Source of the DNA: Sinotaia quadrata
Lineage: Eukaryota; Mollusca; Gastropoda; Architaenioglossa; Viviparidae
DNA length: 64,000 nt
NCBI GenBank assembly: GCA_028829895.1
Contig: CM054181.1
Span: 34,272,259 to 34,336,258 of the forward strand
Direction of reading: 5' to 3'
A model generated the notes under the pieces. It was given only the letters and a program-made list of their open reading frames with translations, ran no database searches and was not told where the DNA came from. The first letter of the stretch is position 1. Every line of letters starts with the position of its first letter. Position numbers and translations under genes: made by a program. Shown in pieces: positions 33,745 through 45,844 of this stretch.

Positions 33745-34245
33745 ACTTTACAGTTATATCCGGCACTCTACTAACATTACTAGAAGTTGTGGTGTACCAT
33801 GTTATTAAAAGTTATATAATAATGCAAGGTAAAGCCGATATTTATTCCTCATTCTAGTAGTTTTGCTGGAAATTGTATTATAATGCATCCCTAGGCCCTG
33901 CGCAAGAATTTTATCCTGTACTCTACTAGACTTAGTAGAAGCTGTATAATAAAGCATTATGGGTCTCTGCATGTATTTTATCCTGCACTCTACTAGAATT
34001 ACTATAAATTATATAATAATACATACAGGGTGCTTATATTCTATCCTGCACGCTATTATAATTTATATTATAATGCATATATGGGGCCTATATTGCATTC
34101 TGAACTATGCTAGCACTAATAAGCTTCCAACTTTTGCTGTTTATGTGTTATATAAATAATGTATTATTTCAATTTTTGCTGGTAGTGTAATAATATACTA
34201 TTCCAATTTTTGCTGGTAATGTGGATAATAATGTATTATTCCTAA
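33745..34245. repeat. Degenerate 50-60-bp repeat
   Basis: Variants of ATCCTGCACTCTACTAGAAT and TATATAATAATGCAT recur six to eight times. Confidence 0.65.
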
Positions 34246-34309
34246 TTTTTCTGGTTAAGTGATAATACACCTTTAAAGTACTGATGCATGATATGAACTA
34301 CCTAGTATA

Positions 34310-34310
<1 letters not shown>

Positions 34311-34364
<54 letters not shown>
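34311..34364. repeat. (TG)n microsatellite
   Basis: About 27 TG units. Confidence 0.98.
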
Positions 34365-34368
<4 letters not shown>

Positions 34369-34479
34369 CATTTACACTGATAATGTGGGTGATGCTGCTG
34401 GTGAATAGACTCAAGAACCTCTTTCTTTCTGTGATGAGTCTACATATAAAGCTCACTATCCCACAATTACATAGGATTT

Positions 34480-34800
34480 TCTTTCTTTGATGAGTTTCCT
34501 GTCTTTGATGGGTCTAACTCTATAGGTAATTACCCCAATTACATACATTTCTTTCTTTGATAAGATTACATCTATATTATCTTTTTTTTGTCTTTGATGG
34601 GTCTAAATGTATAGTTAATTACCCCAGTTACATACAATTTTTCTTTGATAAGTCTCTCAATATTATCTTTTCGGTCTTTGATGGGTCTAAATCTATAGCT
34701 AATTACCCCACATTTTCCATTCTGGAATGGGTCGATGTAAATATCAACCCCACTGTTATATACATTTTCTTCTTTGATGGGTTTAAATCGATTATTCAGA
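34480..34800. repeat. About 55-65-bp degenerate tandem repeat
   Basis: TTTGATGGGTCTAAATCTAT, AGTTAATTACCCCA and TACATACATTT strings recur about five times. Confidence 0.75.
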
Positions 34801-35657
34801 TTTCAAATAAGATTTAGTGAAAGGACATATAATCTAACTCTGCTGAGGTATATACCTCTGCAATATTTTATCTCTTTAGAAATACGAAGATATTTTAAGA
34901 ATAGGATTCAAATGTTATCATCCAATTTGTATTTTAATTATGACAAAAAGACACTTTCCAGTTGCATTTAGTTTGTTTGGAAATTTTAAAATTTGAATAG
35001 ATTCTTAAGTATGTCTCCTAATTTGGAAGGTATTGTGCCTATGTGAAACAAATAACTCTATTGATAATTTTTGTTATTACTACAATGTTTGGTGTGTGGG
35101 AGCTAGCCCAAGAATTCTGGTGTATCTTATATTAGTTCATTTACTTCGTCAGTGTTTGTGTATCTGATATTATATTAGTTACACATCTGATATTAAATAG
35201 TTACACATCTGACATTAAGTAGTTACACATGTGGCGTCAAATAGTTGTATTGCGTGATCACTGTGTATCTTACATCAATGAAATTATCAAAATAATTAGA
35301 ATACAAACTCTTACTATCAATGAAATTATCAAAATAATTAGAATACAAACTCTGACTATCAATGAAATAATCGCAGTAAATGTTGTAAAAGCGTGCATTG
35401 TAAACGAAGTATTAAAGTAATTAAAAACTTGGATGGTAGAATAATCCTGCTAATTAACAGACATGTATGTGACATACTTACACTTTAGGGAACCTGTGTG
35501 TGTACCAGAGTCAAGGACACTTTAATTAGCAAATACGTATCTAAAAGGTGGGGACTGACTGACTGTATGGAGGGAGTCTGTGTGCGTACAATACAGTTAA
35601 AGGACCCTGTTAATTAATAAACATACATATTGTAATTACTGAAGCTATAAGGAGCGT
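34801..35657. other. No gene; small duplications
   Basis: AT-rich. ATCAATGAAATTATCAAAAT with the next 20 bp is duplicated near 35274 and 35319. Short TATTAGTTACACATCTGA repeats lie near 35165-35225. Confidence 0.55.
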
Positions 35658-35671
35658 GTGTGTGTGTGTGT

Positions 35672-35745
<74 letters not shown>
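35658..35745. repeat. (TG)n microsatellite
   Basis: About 44 dinucleotide units with one TATG interruption near the left side. Confidence 0.98.
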
Positions 35746-35747
<2 letters not shown>

Positions 35748-35989
35748 TACATGACAGTATCTGTTAATTAATAGTATTGCTAATTAAATATTGAACTGAT
35801 TGTAAGGAGCTTGTAAGTATATAATTTAGTCAAATCATTCTGATAATTACTAAACGTGCATTTGTAAATACTGAAGTTGTAAGGAGCCTGTGCACAATAC
35901 TAAACTCAAAGAATTCTAGAAATTAACGATGTTTATATAAACGTTGAAACCATAGGGCAGCGTAGGGAGTCCATGTACGTCCATAACGT

Positions 35990-36500
35990 GTGAACAGTAG
36001 TCAGTAACGCCATGACATGTGAACAGCAGTCAATACAGCCATAACCATTATTAGTACGGCCATCACTTTTGAACAAATAGTCAGCAATGACATGATGTAT
36101 GAACAGCAATCTGTACGTCCATACTTGTGATTGACAATTGGTACCGCCTTGAAATATGAATGATAAATCAGCTTACCATGAAGTGGGAGGGACATTTACT
36201 GGAGCCACATTGTGTGAATGGCAGTCAGTACAGTCTCGAAGACCACAATCAATGTGGTCGTCACGTGAGTATAACATTCAATTTGTTGTTTGGGGGCGCG
36301 CCACGAAAACTACAATCAATATAGACGTGACGTGAAAACAACAATCATGGCCATGATTTATGAGTGACAATCAATATTGATACTAGTGTGAATAGCATTC
36401 AGTATAACCTTGAGGTCTGAGCTACAATCACAATGAACGTAGCATGTGAACAACAATCAGTGACAATCAATATGGTCACGAAGTGTGAGCAACAATCAGT
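35990..36500. repeat. Degenerate 28-40-bp repeat
   Basis: Variants of CATGACATGTGAACAGCAGT / GTGAACAACAATCAGTA recur; period irregular. Confidence 0.65.
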
Positions 36501-36555
36501 ATTGGTGTGAGTGAAAATTATAATGGTCTTGATATACCGCATAAGTATTTAGTCT

Positions 36556-36832
36556 AGAAATGCTGGTCCATGAAGTCCTTAGTCCAAGTCCACAAATCTT
36601 GATCCATGAAGTCCTTAGTCCAAGTCCACAAATCTTGATCCATGAAGTCCTTAGTCCAAGTCCACAAATCTTGATCCATGAAGTCCTTAGTCCAAGTCCA
36701 CAAATCTTGATCCATGAAGTCCTTAGTCCAAGTCCACAAATCTTGATCCATGAAGTCCTTAGTCCAAGTCCACAAATCTTGATCCATGAAGTCCTTAGTC
36801 CAAGTCCACAAATCTTGATCCATGAAGTTCTT
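36556..36832. repeat. 36-bp minisatellite, seven to eight copies
   Basis: TCCATGAAGTCCTTAGTCCA and AGTCCACAAATCTTGA recur exactly. The multiple-of-three period leaves both strands open (about 100 codons each); repeat artefacts. Confidence 0.97.
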
Positions 36833-36869
36833 AATCAAGTGCTGAAATTTTGGTCTATGAAATGATCTG

Positions 36870-36918
36870 TCAAGACCGGAAATCTTGGAAATGATCTGTC
36901 AAGACCGGAAATCTTGGA
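36870..36918. repeat. 29-bp duplication
   Basis: ATGATCTGTCAAGACCGGAA plus ATCTTGGAA occurs twice in direct succession. Confidence 0.9.
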
Positions 36919-37349
36919 AAATAGCATCCTTAGCGAGGTCCAGAAGTATTAATCTACTTGTTGATGGAGGGTTCGGGGAAGGAGGGTTCTCGGAGAAATG
37001 CAATGTGTGCATGATTAATGTTTGTTGTTACGTATCTCCGAGTTTGGGAATTTTTCATTGTGGTTTTTCCTGAATGTTTGGCACCGAAATCTACAATTGC
37101 ACTAATTAAATCAGTCTTTTGTTAGTGTAAGTAGTCAGTTATTGTCAGTATGATTAGTCAGTTTTTCTCCATATGACTAGATAGTCTTTTATAGCCAGCG
37201 GTTATCACTATGACCAATCAATCTTATTACTCATGTTCGGCTGGTTTGTAATGCCAGTCTCTTAGATTTTTAATGTGTGGTGGGGTATTTTTTTCACGGC
37301 AGTGAAGTCTGTATGATTCAATATGACTTTTTATTAATGTTTTGTAAAG
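36919..37349. other. No recognised feature
   Basis: Unique AT-rich sequence with short similar strings (AGTCAGTTATTGTCAG, TAGTCAGTTTTTCTCC) near 37130-37170. Confidence 0.45.
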
Positions 37350-37880
37350 TTATTTTAATGCCACTGCGAGAGTAAGAGTGAAATTTGCGTGACAGTCACT
37401 AGCGCAATAGCTCATTTTGCTAAGTAAAAGACTTTTCAAGTTCCACGCCAGTGTAAAGACACTGGTAAGACACACTCCATAAAAAGACATATTTACACTT
37501 AGATTAAACTTTTCCCATTTTTCTTTCTCGAGCGAAACACGACTGGCCAAGTTTTCTACTAATTGTCTTGGCAGTAGTGAAGAGCCATGATGTAAAATAG
37601 TAAAATGATGCTTGTCATGATCAAAGTGCCCTATTATAGGACAAAATACAAGACACGAGAAGTCAGCGCACTTTATTATTTCAAAGTTTTTTCCCCTTTC
37701 CTGCTGGTTCTGCAGACACGACTCTCGGTATTTCAGTGATAGGCCCGTTGGCGGTCTAAGATAAGCTAATAGCTGGTCCCGATGCTCTAATGGCAGGCTG
37801 GTGCCACGAAAGCGAGCGGGAAAGCACCAGCAAAATGGCCGGACCTCGTCTTGATGGCGTGCAAATAAGATAATAAGCAA
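37350..37880 (-). other. Longest non-repetitive open frame (176 codons), unrecognised
   Basis: An uninterrupted minus-strand frame beginning MLIILFARHQDEVRPF. I see no known domain, no signal peptide pattern that convinces, and no clear splice context. It overlaps the complex CpG-containing block that continues to 38400, so raised GC alone could keep the frame open. Either a lineage-specific exon or chance; chance is more likely. Confidence 0.15.
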
Positions 37881-38400
37881 GGTGAACGTTGTAATAGCGC
37901 CCCGGCGGGAAGTAGCGAGAAAGAAGCCTGCAAGATGGCCGACCGAGGCAAGACAGTGCGGACTGAACCACGGGCGCGCGCTTCCCGTTATTACGACAAT
38001 TAGCAGAAATGACGGGTCTAAATGACAGGCAATTTGTCTGTTTTCATCTTCACGGCAGCCACCCCCTCTTTCCCGATGGCCAGGGAGCGCACGAGGTTGC
38101 AGCTTTGCGCACGCAAGCTGCGCACGTTAGAAACTTCCGGTTGCCGACGGGTAACAACCGTGGTTTTTTAATTTGATTTTTTTTTTTTGGACAGGTGGGC
38201 CAATGGACGTTGATGTGAAGTTAAATACTGAGCAGAGTGTAATTATTCACTCAATCTCATACACACCTCAATTCTATCTACATGGGGCATTAAGCATTTT
38301 AAGAACAATTGTCTCAATTTATAGGCTGCCGTCTGACAGCCTGGCATTTGGTCTCTCTAGGCCTTGTAATGGCTTGAGATAGCTTTAAAAATCACTGCGC
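37690..38400. promoter_or_regulatory. Complex CpG-containing block, candidate enhancer or promoter
   Basis: Single-copy, GC-richer than flanks. AAAATGGCCGG and AAGATGGCCGA (YY1-like) about 100 bp apart, GACAATTAGC and GTAATTATTC homeodomain cores, AACAATTGTC (SOX-like), GGGCGCGCGC and TTGCGCACGCAAG. No transcript evidence available. Confidence 0.4.
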
Positions 38401-38539
38401 TGGCAATTTACAGTTATTTCCAGAGAAAGAAAAGAAATGATACAAATATGTGATTTAGTTACTCAAATGGCCATTTGGATGACATGGCCCCAGAGTTACC
38501 TCATAAGCTGAATTAAGAATATGACACATTGTTGATCCT

Positions 38540-38970
38540 GTTACTACAACATAATCACACAGTTCTCTTTATTACTACAACATAATCACGCCGTTCTCTT
38601 TATTACTGCAACAGAATCACACTTTTGTCTCTGCTCCTAAAACAGAATCGCACTACTGGCTTTACTACTACTACAATAAAATCACAGCGTTGGCTCTCTT
38701 TTAGTACAAGAAAATCACGTTATGGGCTCTGGGCTCTACAACATAATTATATTATTGGCTCTTTATTACTATAGCAGAATAATACTATTGGCTCATTATT
38801 ACTACAACATAATCATTCTATTGGCTTTTTATTACTTCAGCAGAATCATTCTATTGGTTCTTTTTTTTTACTACAGCAGAATCATAACTCTGTATTACTA
38901 CAGCAGAAACATACTGTTGGCTCTACTACTACAACATAATCACACTGTCATCTCTCTATTACTAAAACGA
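38540..38970. repeat. Degenerate 40-bp minisatellite
   Basis: Variants of TACTACAACATAATCACACT and TTGGCTCTTTAT recur about ten times. Confidence 0.8.
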
Positions 38971-39129
38971 GTCAAATTTTGGCTCTGTGATTACAACAGA
39001 ATCACAGAATGTTGCCATTCATTGCACATCAGATCAATCCACACAACTGATGAATTAGTGATACTGACATCAATGCAGTTGATACAAATGATGTATTAAA
39101 GTCACTTACAACAGTACAACCAGTGCCAA

Positions 39130-39615
39130 CTGAGTATTAATACTACGTCATCAATTAAATATATACTCATGATGTATTATCTCTGATGAACTAATACTAC
39201 CTCCATCAATACTACGCAGTCATTTTATACATTGATGATGTATTATCTCTGATGAACTAATACTACCTCCTCAATACTACGCAGTCATTTTATACACTGA
39301 TGATGTATTATCTCTGATGAACTAATACTACCTCCTCAATACTACGCAGTCATTTTATACACTCTAGATGTATTATCTCTGATGAACTAATACTACCTCC
39401 TCAATACTACGCAGTCATTTTATACACTGATGATGTATTATCTCTGATGAACTAATACTACCTCCTCAATACTACGCAGTCATTTTATACACTCTAGATG
39501 TATTATCTCTGATGAACTAATACTACCTCCTCAATACTACGCAGTCATTTTATACACTGATGATGTATTATCTCTGATGAACTAATACTACCTCCATCAA
39601 TACTACGCAGTCAAC
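39130..39615. repeat. 59-62-bp tandem array, about seven copies
   Basis: GATGTATTATCTCTGATGAA and CTCAATACTACGCAGTCATT recur. ACACTGATGATG and ACACTCTAGATG variants alternate, giving a dimeric pattern. Confidence 0.93.
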
Positions 39616-40085
39616 TCGTGTACTAACATTTTATACACCAGTGAATCCATGTCCTATTACAACTACCAATACACGGTGACGCAAAAGATCGGTCGTTAAC
39701 ATCTCGCTCCACTTACCGGGGTAAGAAATCTAACAGTTCAATGTAACCATCCCTAGCTCGAACTAAAAATTGTCAGCTTAATGCCTTTTCCGTCGAATGA
39801 GACGCTAAATCGGTGAACGTGTGAAACAGACAGTGCACACTAAGATAGCTTAATAGCATATATTAAAAGAGGTTACCTTTGGACGCTACCCGGACAAAAT
39901 AGCACCAGAGAAAAAAAAGCATCAACCACCCACTGAAATCTTCGTTCTGTCTCCTCGTATATTTCTTCTCTCTTCTATTCTGTCAAGCTCTCCACTTTTA
40001 ACTCTTCCTATCCATAGCACTACGTTTCAAGTATAACAAACTCTCCATCTTTCACTCTTCCTTTCCATAACACTTTAGCTTGACA
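39616..40085. other. No recognised feature
   Basis: Unique sequence, moderately complex up to about 39840. TCAAGCTCTCCACTTTTAAC / CAAACTCTCCATCTTTCAC-type echoes near 39985 and 40038. Confidence 0.4.
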
Positions 40086-40089
40086 TGGG

Positions 40090-40315
40090 CATAATGACTG
40101 ATATTACTTAGTCCAGTCAGACATGGGCACAATGTACTGATGCTACGTACACTCCAGCCACACATAGACATAATGACGTATTACACTCCAGTCACACATA
40201 GGCATAATGTAGTGATAGTACTTACACTCCAGTCACACATAGGCATAATGTACTGATGCTTACACTCCAGTCACAGATAGGCATAATGTACTGTACACTT
40301 GTCCATTCACACTTG
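40090..40315. repeat. About 38-44-bp tandem repeat, six copies
   Basis: CACTCCAGTCACACATAGGC and ATAATGTACTGAT recur. Confidence 0.85.
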
Positions 40316-40384
40316 GGTGTAATGTCAGCATTCAGTCATTAAAGCTCAGATTGTAATAAGACAGACACCAAAGCCTTTAACTGA

Positions 40385-40620
40385 ACGGCAATGAATAAAT
40401 GAGCTACCTACCCCTACTAGCTAGTCTTAGTGATTGCTAGTATCAACTGAACGACTAATGAAGAAGGTAACTAACCCTTCTAGCTAGTTGTGGTGATTGC
40501 TAGTATCAAGTGAACGACTAATGAAGAAGGTAACTAACCCTTCTAGCTAGTTGTGGTGATTGCTAGTATCAAGTGAACGACTAATGAAGAAGGTAACTCC
40601 CCACTAACTAGCTGGTTGTA
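40385..40620. repeat. 61-62-bp tandem repeat, four copies
   Basis: TAATGAAGAAGGTAACTAAC and GTGGTGATTGCTAGTATCAA recur; the first and last copies are diverged. Confidence 0.88.
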
Positions 40621-40630
40621 GTGTTCGACA

Positions 40631-40940
40631 GTATTTGGCTGTTCTTCCTAAAGAAATAAAACATTCACTTAAAGTATTTGGCTGTTCTTCCTAAAGAAAT
40701 AAAACGTTCACTTAAAGTATTTGGCTGTTCTTCCTAAAGAAATAAAACGTTCACTTAAAGTATTTGGCTGTTCTTCCTAAAGAAATAAAACATTCACTTA
40801 AAGTATTTGGCTGTTCTTCCTAAAGAAATAAAACATTCACTTAAAGTATTTGGCTGTTCTTCCTAAAGAAATAAAACATTCACTTAAAGTATTTGGCTGT
40901 TCTTCCTAAAGAAATAAAACATTCACTTAAAGTATTTGCG
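40631..40940. repeat. 43-bp tandem array, seven copies
   Basis: GTATTTGGCTGTTCTTCCTA recurs every 43 bp from 40631; only CATTCAC/CGTTCAC differences. Confidence 0.96.
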
Positions 40941-41099
40941 ATTTCAGTTCTTCCCAGTGACGATATGATAAGAAATGCTGGAAAAAATTATTTTGAAGGG
41001 AAGACGAGTAGGACCTTGTGGGATAAGAACGCGAAGACAGTATCAGACGTTAAAGGTTGTACAACGCGGAATGAAGATGGTGGCAAGCTCGGCTTCACA

Positions 41100-41465
41100 T
41101 TATGAGACATTGCTAAAAATCACACACATTAGACTTACACACAATCAGACATTGCTAAAAATCACACACATTAGACTTACACACAATCAGATATTGCTAA
41201 AAATCACACACATTAGACTAACACACAATCCGACATTGCTAAAAACCACACACATTAGACTTACACATAATCAGATATTGCTAAAAACCACACACATTAG
41301 ACTTACACATAATCAGATATTGCTAAAAATCACACACATTAGACTTACACACAATCAGACATTGCTAAAAATCACACACATTAGACTTACACACAATCAG
41401 ACATTGCTAAAAATCATACACATTTGACTTACACACAATCAGACATTGCTAAAAATCACACGTAT
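41100..41465. repeat. 42-bp tandem array, about eight copies
   Basis: GACATTGCTAAAAATCACAC and ATTAGACTTACACACAATCA recur. Open in one frame (LLKITHIRLTHNQT repeats) because 42 is divisible by three. Confidence 0.95.
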
Positions 41466-41492
41466 TACACATACACTTTAAAAAATTATTAT

Positions 41493-41493
41493 G

Positions 41494-41544
<51 letters not shown>

Positions 41545-41558
41545 GCGCGCGCGCGTGC
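41493..41558. repeat. (AC)n then (GC)n microsatellite
   Basis: About 24 AC units then CGCGCGCGCGCG, a potential Z-DNA tract. Confidence 0.97.
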
Positions 41559-42019
41559 GTTAGATACATATAATCATAACAGGCTTAAAATACACTAATA
41601 TTAAACTTACGTAACTTATATAACTAAACGTAAAAAGCAGATACACATACAGAAAGACACACTCACGCACATCTTTATATGTGCATTTGTGCACGCGTAT
41701 ATATGAGAATGTGTGCCTATATTAATATAACTGTCAACATGTACATATACATGTAATTAAACGAGGTTTTTAAAACAGCTTTAGACTTATAAAAGATACT
41801 GAAAAAACAGTATACATATATATGCATTAAACGGGAGACTTTAAACAGCTTTAGACTTATAAAACAGTAAACGCATTTTATGTGATTATAACAAGGTAGA
41901 CACAATAACGCATTTTATTTGATTATAACAAGATAGACACAGCGATTGAAATAATCTACTTGTAGACCTAATGAGGAATTTATTTTAAATCTTATTAGAT
42001 TCTGCTAGTGTGAAACATA
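41559..42019. other. No gene; one imperfect duplication
   Basis: AAACAGCTTTAGACTTATAA occurs near 41772 and 41843, with ACGCATTTTATGTGATTATA / ACGCATTTTATTTGATTATA near 41870 and 41909. Confidence 0.55.
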
Positions 42020-42239
42020 GATATATCCAAATGGACATATGGCTCTGTAATAAGTTTACACAGTTGGACATGCGGCTTCTACAGTAGGCCTACAATTGGG
42101 CATGTGATTTCTGTAGTAGGCCATTTGACATGTGGTTTCTGCAATAGGCCCTCAATTGGACAATTGATTTATGTAGTAGGCCTATTAGACATGTTATTTC
42201 TGTAATTAGGTCTTCTTTCTTTCTTTCTTTCTTTCTTTG
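42020..42239. repeat. Degenerate repeat ending in (TTTC)n
   Basis: Variants of GGACATGTGGTTTCTGTAGT and AGGCCTACAATTGG recur; (TTTC) about six units at 42212-42238. Confidence 0.7.
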
Positions 42240-43279
42240 AACCGAAATTAAAAATGTTCTGGGTCACGGACGAAAGCCATACAGCTATAAATAATCACGT
42301 GTTAATTGGCCTTGTGTTTGTCAAGCATTTCTTTGGCAAAAATAAATCAAGGTGTGCTACTTTTTAAAATAAAGAACTGCTAGCTACACGATAAATAAAT
42401 ATTACATATACGATAAATTAAAGCAAATTTAAAAGGTTGGGACAGTTTTTTTTAAATTGTCAAAAGTACTAAATTAAATAAAGTTACAAATAAAACCAAA
42501 CCAAAGCGCTATAATAAGTATGTAATGAATAAAGGAATAAATGAAATAACTAGTTCAATAAATAAATATATACTTAAGTAACAAATACATTTTAATTTTT
42601 AAGACAAAAGATAATATGTAATTATGTATATGCACTTTTTGATTTTTTAAGACTAAAGATAAATATGTAGTTATGTATATGCACTTTTTGATAGTTTAAA
42701 TAGAAATGCAGAAGTGTATGTGCAAATATTTAAATGTATTTCCAAATTAAGTTTGAATATGTGAGACAAATACGAACTCATATCGAAAGTATAATTTATT
42801 TATAGCTAATTATTTTAATTAAGTAAAGTAACATGCGAAGAAAATCCATAAGAACGCTAATCCTTTTAAAGATATGTTTTGACAACAAAACTGGGAAGAT
42901 AGAGAGAAATGAGTACAAGAACATGATAGAAAGAAAATAAAACTTTAACACCTCTGTCTTCATGCGATTGTGTTCATATTAAAATTAATTAGAAATTAAA
43001 AGTAATTAATTCAGTGATACCACTTAACATAAGCAAACCAAATATTTCCATTCAAAATAAATTTTAATTTATTAAAAAATAATTAATAATACATTTAAAA
43101 AATCAATAAAACAATTAAAAATAATTAGATTAGTATATCCCAACCAACATTATTTTAAGTAATTATAAAATAATTAAATCAATGAAGCTTTTAACATAAT
43201 CTATCTATTTCCCAACAAAACAAATATTATTTACACTTTTAAAAATAACAATTTAACACACCATATAACAAAAAAATAG
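42240..43279. other. No gene recognised
   Basis: Extremely AT-rich. TAATTATGTATATGCACTTT is duplicated near 42617 and 42670. Confidence 0.6.
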
Positions 43280-43730
43280 ACTAAGATGTCGCAACAAAAA
43301 TATTAATAACGTTTTTAAAAATAATATTGCAAAACACCATTTAACAGAAATAGACTAATATTTCCCAACAAAACAAATAATAATCAAACATTTAAAAATA
43401 ATATTGCAAAACACCATTTAACAGAAATAGACTAATATTTCCCAACAAAACAAATAATAATCAAACATTTAAAAATAATATTGCAAAACACCATTTAACA
43501 GAAATAGACTAATATTTCCCAACAAAACAAATAATAATCAAACATTTAAAAATAATATTGCAAAACACCATTTAACAGAAATAGACTAATATTTCCCAAC
43601 AAAACAAATAATAATCAAACATTTAAAAATAATATTGCAAAACACCATTTAACAGAAATAGACTAATATCTCCCAACAAAACAAATAGTAATTAAACATT
43701 TAAAAATTATAATTCAATAAACCTTTAGAA
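43280..43730. repeat. 77-bp tandem array, about five copies
   Basis: AATCAAACATTTAAAAATAA and ACAGAAATAGACTAATATTT recur every 77 bp; degenerate relatives continue to about 43960. Confidence 0.95.
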
Positions 43731-44159
43731 ATAGACTAAAATTTCCTAACATAATAAATGTTGTGATTTTTAAAAAAAAATTCCATAAAGCCACTTATCA
43801 CAAATAGACTATTTCCAAATAAAACAGATGCCAAACAATTAAAGTAATAATTGATTCAATAAAACAATTAAAAATAATTAGATTGATATTTCTCAATAAA
43901 ACATATGCTAAGTAATTTTAAGATATTTCAATATAACCATTTAAATAGATTAATATTTCCCAACAAAACAAACAAATCCAGACGGAAAGCTTGAACAATA
44001 CTCAGGCCGTCATTTAGTAAGTCAGATCACCATTTGCCTGGTTATATGGTACTTTTACGTCGTGGTGTGTGTTTTGAACTATTTGTGTATATGTTAAATA
44101 GTTTCTATGAAAATGTTTTGCGTATTTTATAGCAAAGTGGTAACAATTATAGGGAGTCT

Positions 44160-44233
44160 ATTTCATCGTCGTCGTCGTACTCATTATCACCATCACCACC
44201 GCCAACCCCCACCCCCCCACCATCATCATCATT

Positions 44234-44282
<49 letters not shown>
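44160..44282. repeat. (CGT)n/(CAT)n trinucleotide tract
   Basis: CGTCGTCGTCG, then CACCATCAC-type and C-rich strings, then about 19 CAT units. A poly-His open frame here is an artefact. Confidence 0.95.
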
Positions 44283-44284
<2 letters not shown>

Positions 44285-44357
44285 CACACACGATTTTCCT
44301 TCCCACTCTTTCCATCTTATCTTTCATGCAATATTTAATAAATATGTGTTTGTATAT

Positions 44358-44418
44358 CATTGTGTTTGTGTGTGTATGGTGTCTGTGTGTGTGTGTGTGT
44401 GCGTGCGTGCGCGCGTGC
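44358..44418. repeat. TG/CG dinucleotide-rich tract
   Basis: TGTGTGTGTATGG... TGTGTGTGTGTGTGCGTGCG then CGCGCG. Confidence 0.85.
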
Positions 44419-44599
44419 CCTGAAATTTATTTTTCAAAAGTTATTTATAACATGAAATATTTGATAGAAGAAGAGAAGAAATAAGTAAGATTTTCATGTG
44501 ATGTACTCTTGAGTAAATTTGAGTCTGGGATTTTCACCTGCCAATACGAGTCGGAAAGTTGAAATATAATTATTGCACTCGTTGTACCTCCTGACATTC

Positions 44600-45225
44600 A
44601 TTTTGCATTTTAACAACAACAAATCACGATTAATATTACAATCAGTGTAACAGTCATGTTGTATTTTAACAACAACAAATTACAATCAGTGTAACAGTCA
44701 TGTTGTATTTTAACAACAACAAATTACAATCAGTGTAACAGTCATGTTGTATTTTAACAACAACAAATTACAATCAGTGTAACAGTCATGTTGTATTTTA
44801 ACAACAACAAATTACAATCAGTGTAACAGTCATGTTGTATTTTAACAACAACAAATCACGCTTAATATTACAATCAGTGTAACAGTCATGTTGTATTTAA
44901 CAACAACAAATTACAATCAGCGTAACAGTCATGTTGTATTTTAACAACAAATCACACTTAATATTACAATCAGTGTAACAGTTATGTTGTATTTAAACAA
45001 CAACCAAATGCGATTGGTTTACAATCAGTGTAACAGTCATGTTGTATTTAAACAACAATCAAATGCGATTGGTTTACAATAAGTGTAACAGTCATGTTGT
45101 ATTTAAACAACAACCAAATATGATTGGTGTTGCAATCAGAGTAGCAGTCATGTTATAGTGAAACTAAATGCGATTGGTTTACAATCAATGTAACAGTCAT
45201 GTTGTATTTAAACAACAACAAAATA
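44600..45225. repeat. 44-bp tandem array, about 13 copies
   Basis: CAGTCATGTTGTATTTTAAC and CAACAACAAATTACAATCAG recur. Insertions of ATCACGCTTAATATT appear in some units; the right half is more diverged (CAAATGCGATTGGTT variants). Confidence 0.93.
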
Positions 45226-45298
45226 AACCGGTTAGTATTGAAATCAGTTTGCATACTGTCACAAAATTTTGCATGAAGCAAGAATGTCGAAATTAGGA

Positions 45299-45318
45299 TC
45301 TATCTATCTATCTATCTG

Positions 45319-45405
<87 letters not shown>

Positions 45406-45540
45406 CTCCATCCATCCATTGATCCTTCCATCGGTTTGTACCCATATCTTTCTTCTCTCTGCCTGTCTGTCTTCTTTCTGCCTGTCTGTCTTCTCTCTGT
45501 CTGTCTTCTCTCTGCCTGTCTGTCTCTCATATATACACTT
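45299..45540. repeat. (CTAT)n microsatellite with CTGT/CATC-rich tail
   Basis: About 25 tetranucleotide units to about 45404, then CCATCCATCC and CTGCCTGTCTGTCTTC repeats. Confidence 0.95.
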
Positions 45541-45711
45541 TAATATAAAGTGTTCGGTTGAGCTTCCCGTTAGAATTAATGTGTAATATATTGCAGCAGT
45601 AATTACATGAATTTTAAAAAAAATCTAGAATTACTCTTTGTTGTAACTGATAGTGATAAAGTATGTCATTCTACGTTGACTGTTTATTATAGGCGATAAG
45701 TAAGAAAACTA

Positions 45712-45738
45712 GTTTGTTTGTTTGTTTGTTTGTTTGTA
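45712..45738. repeat. (GTTT)n microsatellite
   Basis: About six units. Confidence 0.95.
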
Positions 45739-45844
45739 ATACATCTGATAATATTAAAGTCTTGTTTTGCTGTTTTGAATAGCTAAAAAATGTAAAATAG
45801 TATATAAGTAGTTTAGATGCTTATTATGTCTGATTTTGTGTCAT

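Noticed and set aside
36554..36865. Overlapping open frames on both strands with 12-residue repeats
   Set aside because: Artefact of a 36-bp array; no start context, no conserved family.
40975..41427. 150-codon frame with LLKITHIRLTHNQT repeats
   Set aside because: 42-bp tandem array read through; no independent coding evidence.
43280..43730. Regularly spaced repeats considered as a CRISPR array
   Set aside because: Units are contiguous tandem copies without unique spacers and the DNA is plainly animal; the same applies to every other array here.
44107..44484. Poly-His frame
   Set aside because: CAT trinucleotide repeat, not a metal-binding protein.
45269..45586. LSIYLSIY frame, with similar ones at 32766-32960 and 55202-55450
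   Set aside because: Tetranucleotide microsatellite translations.
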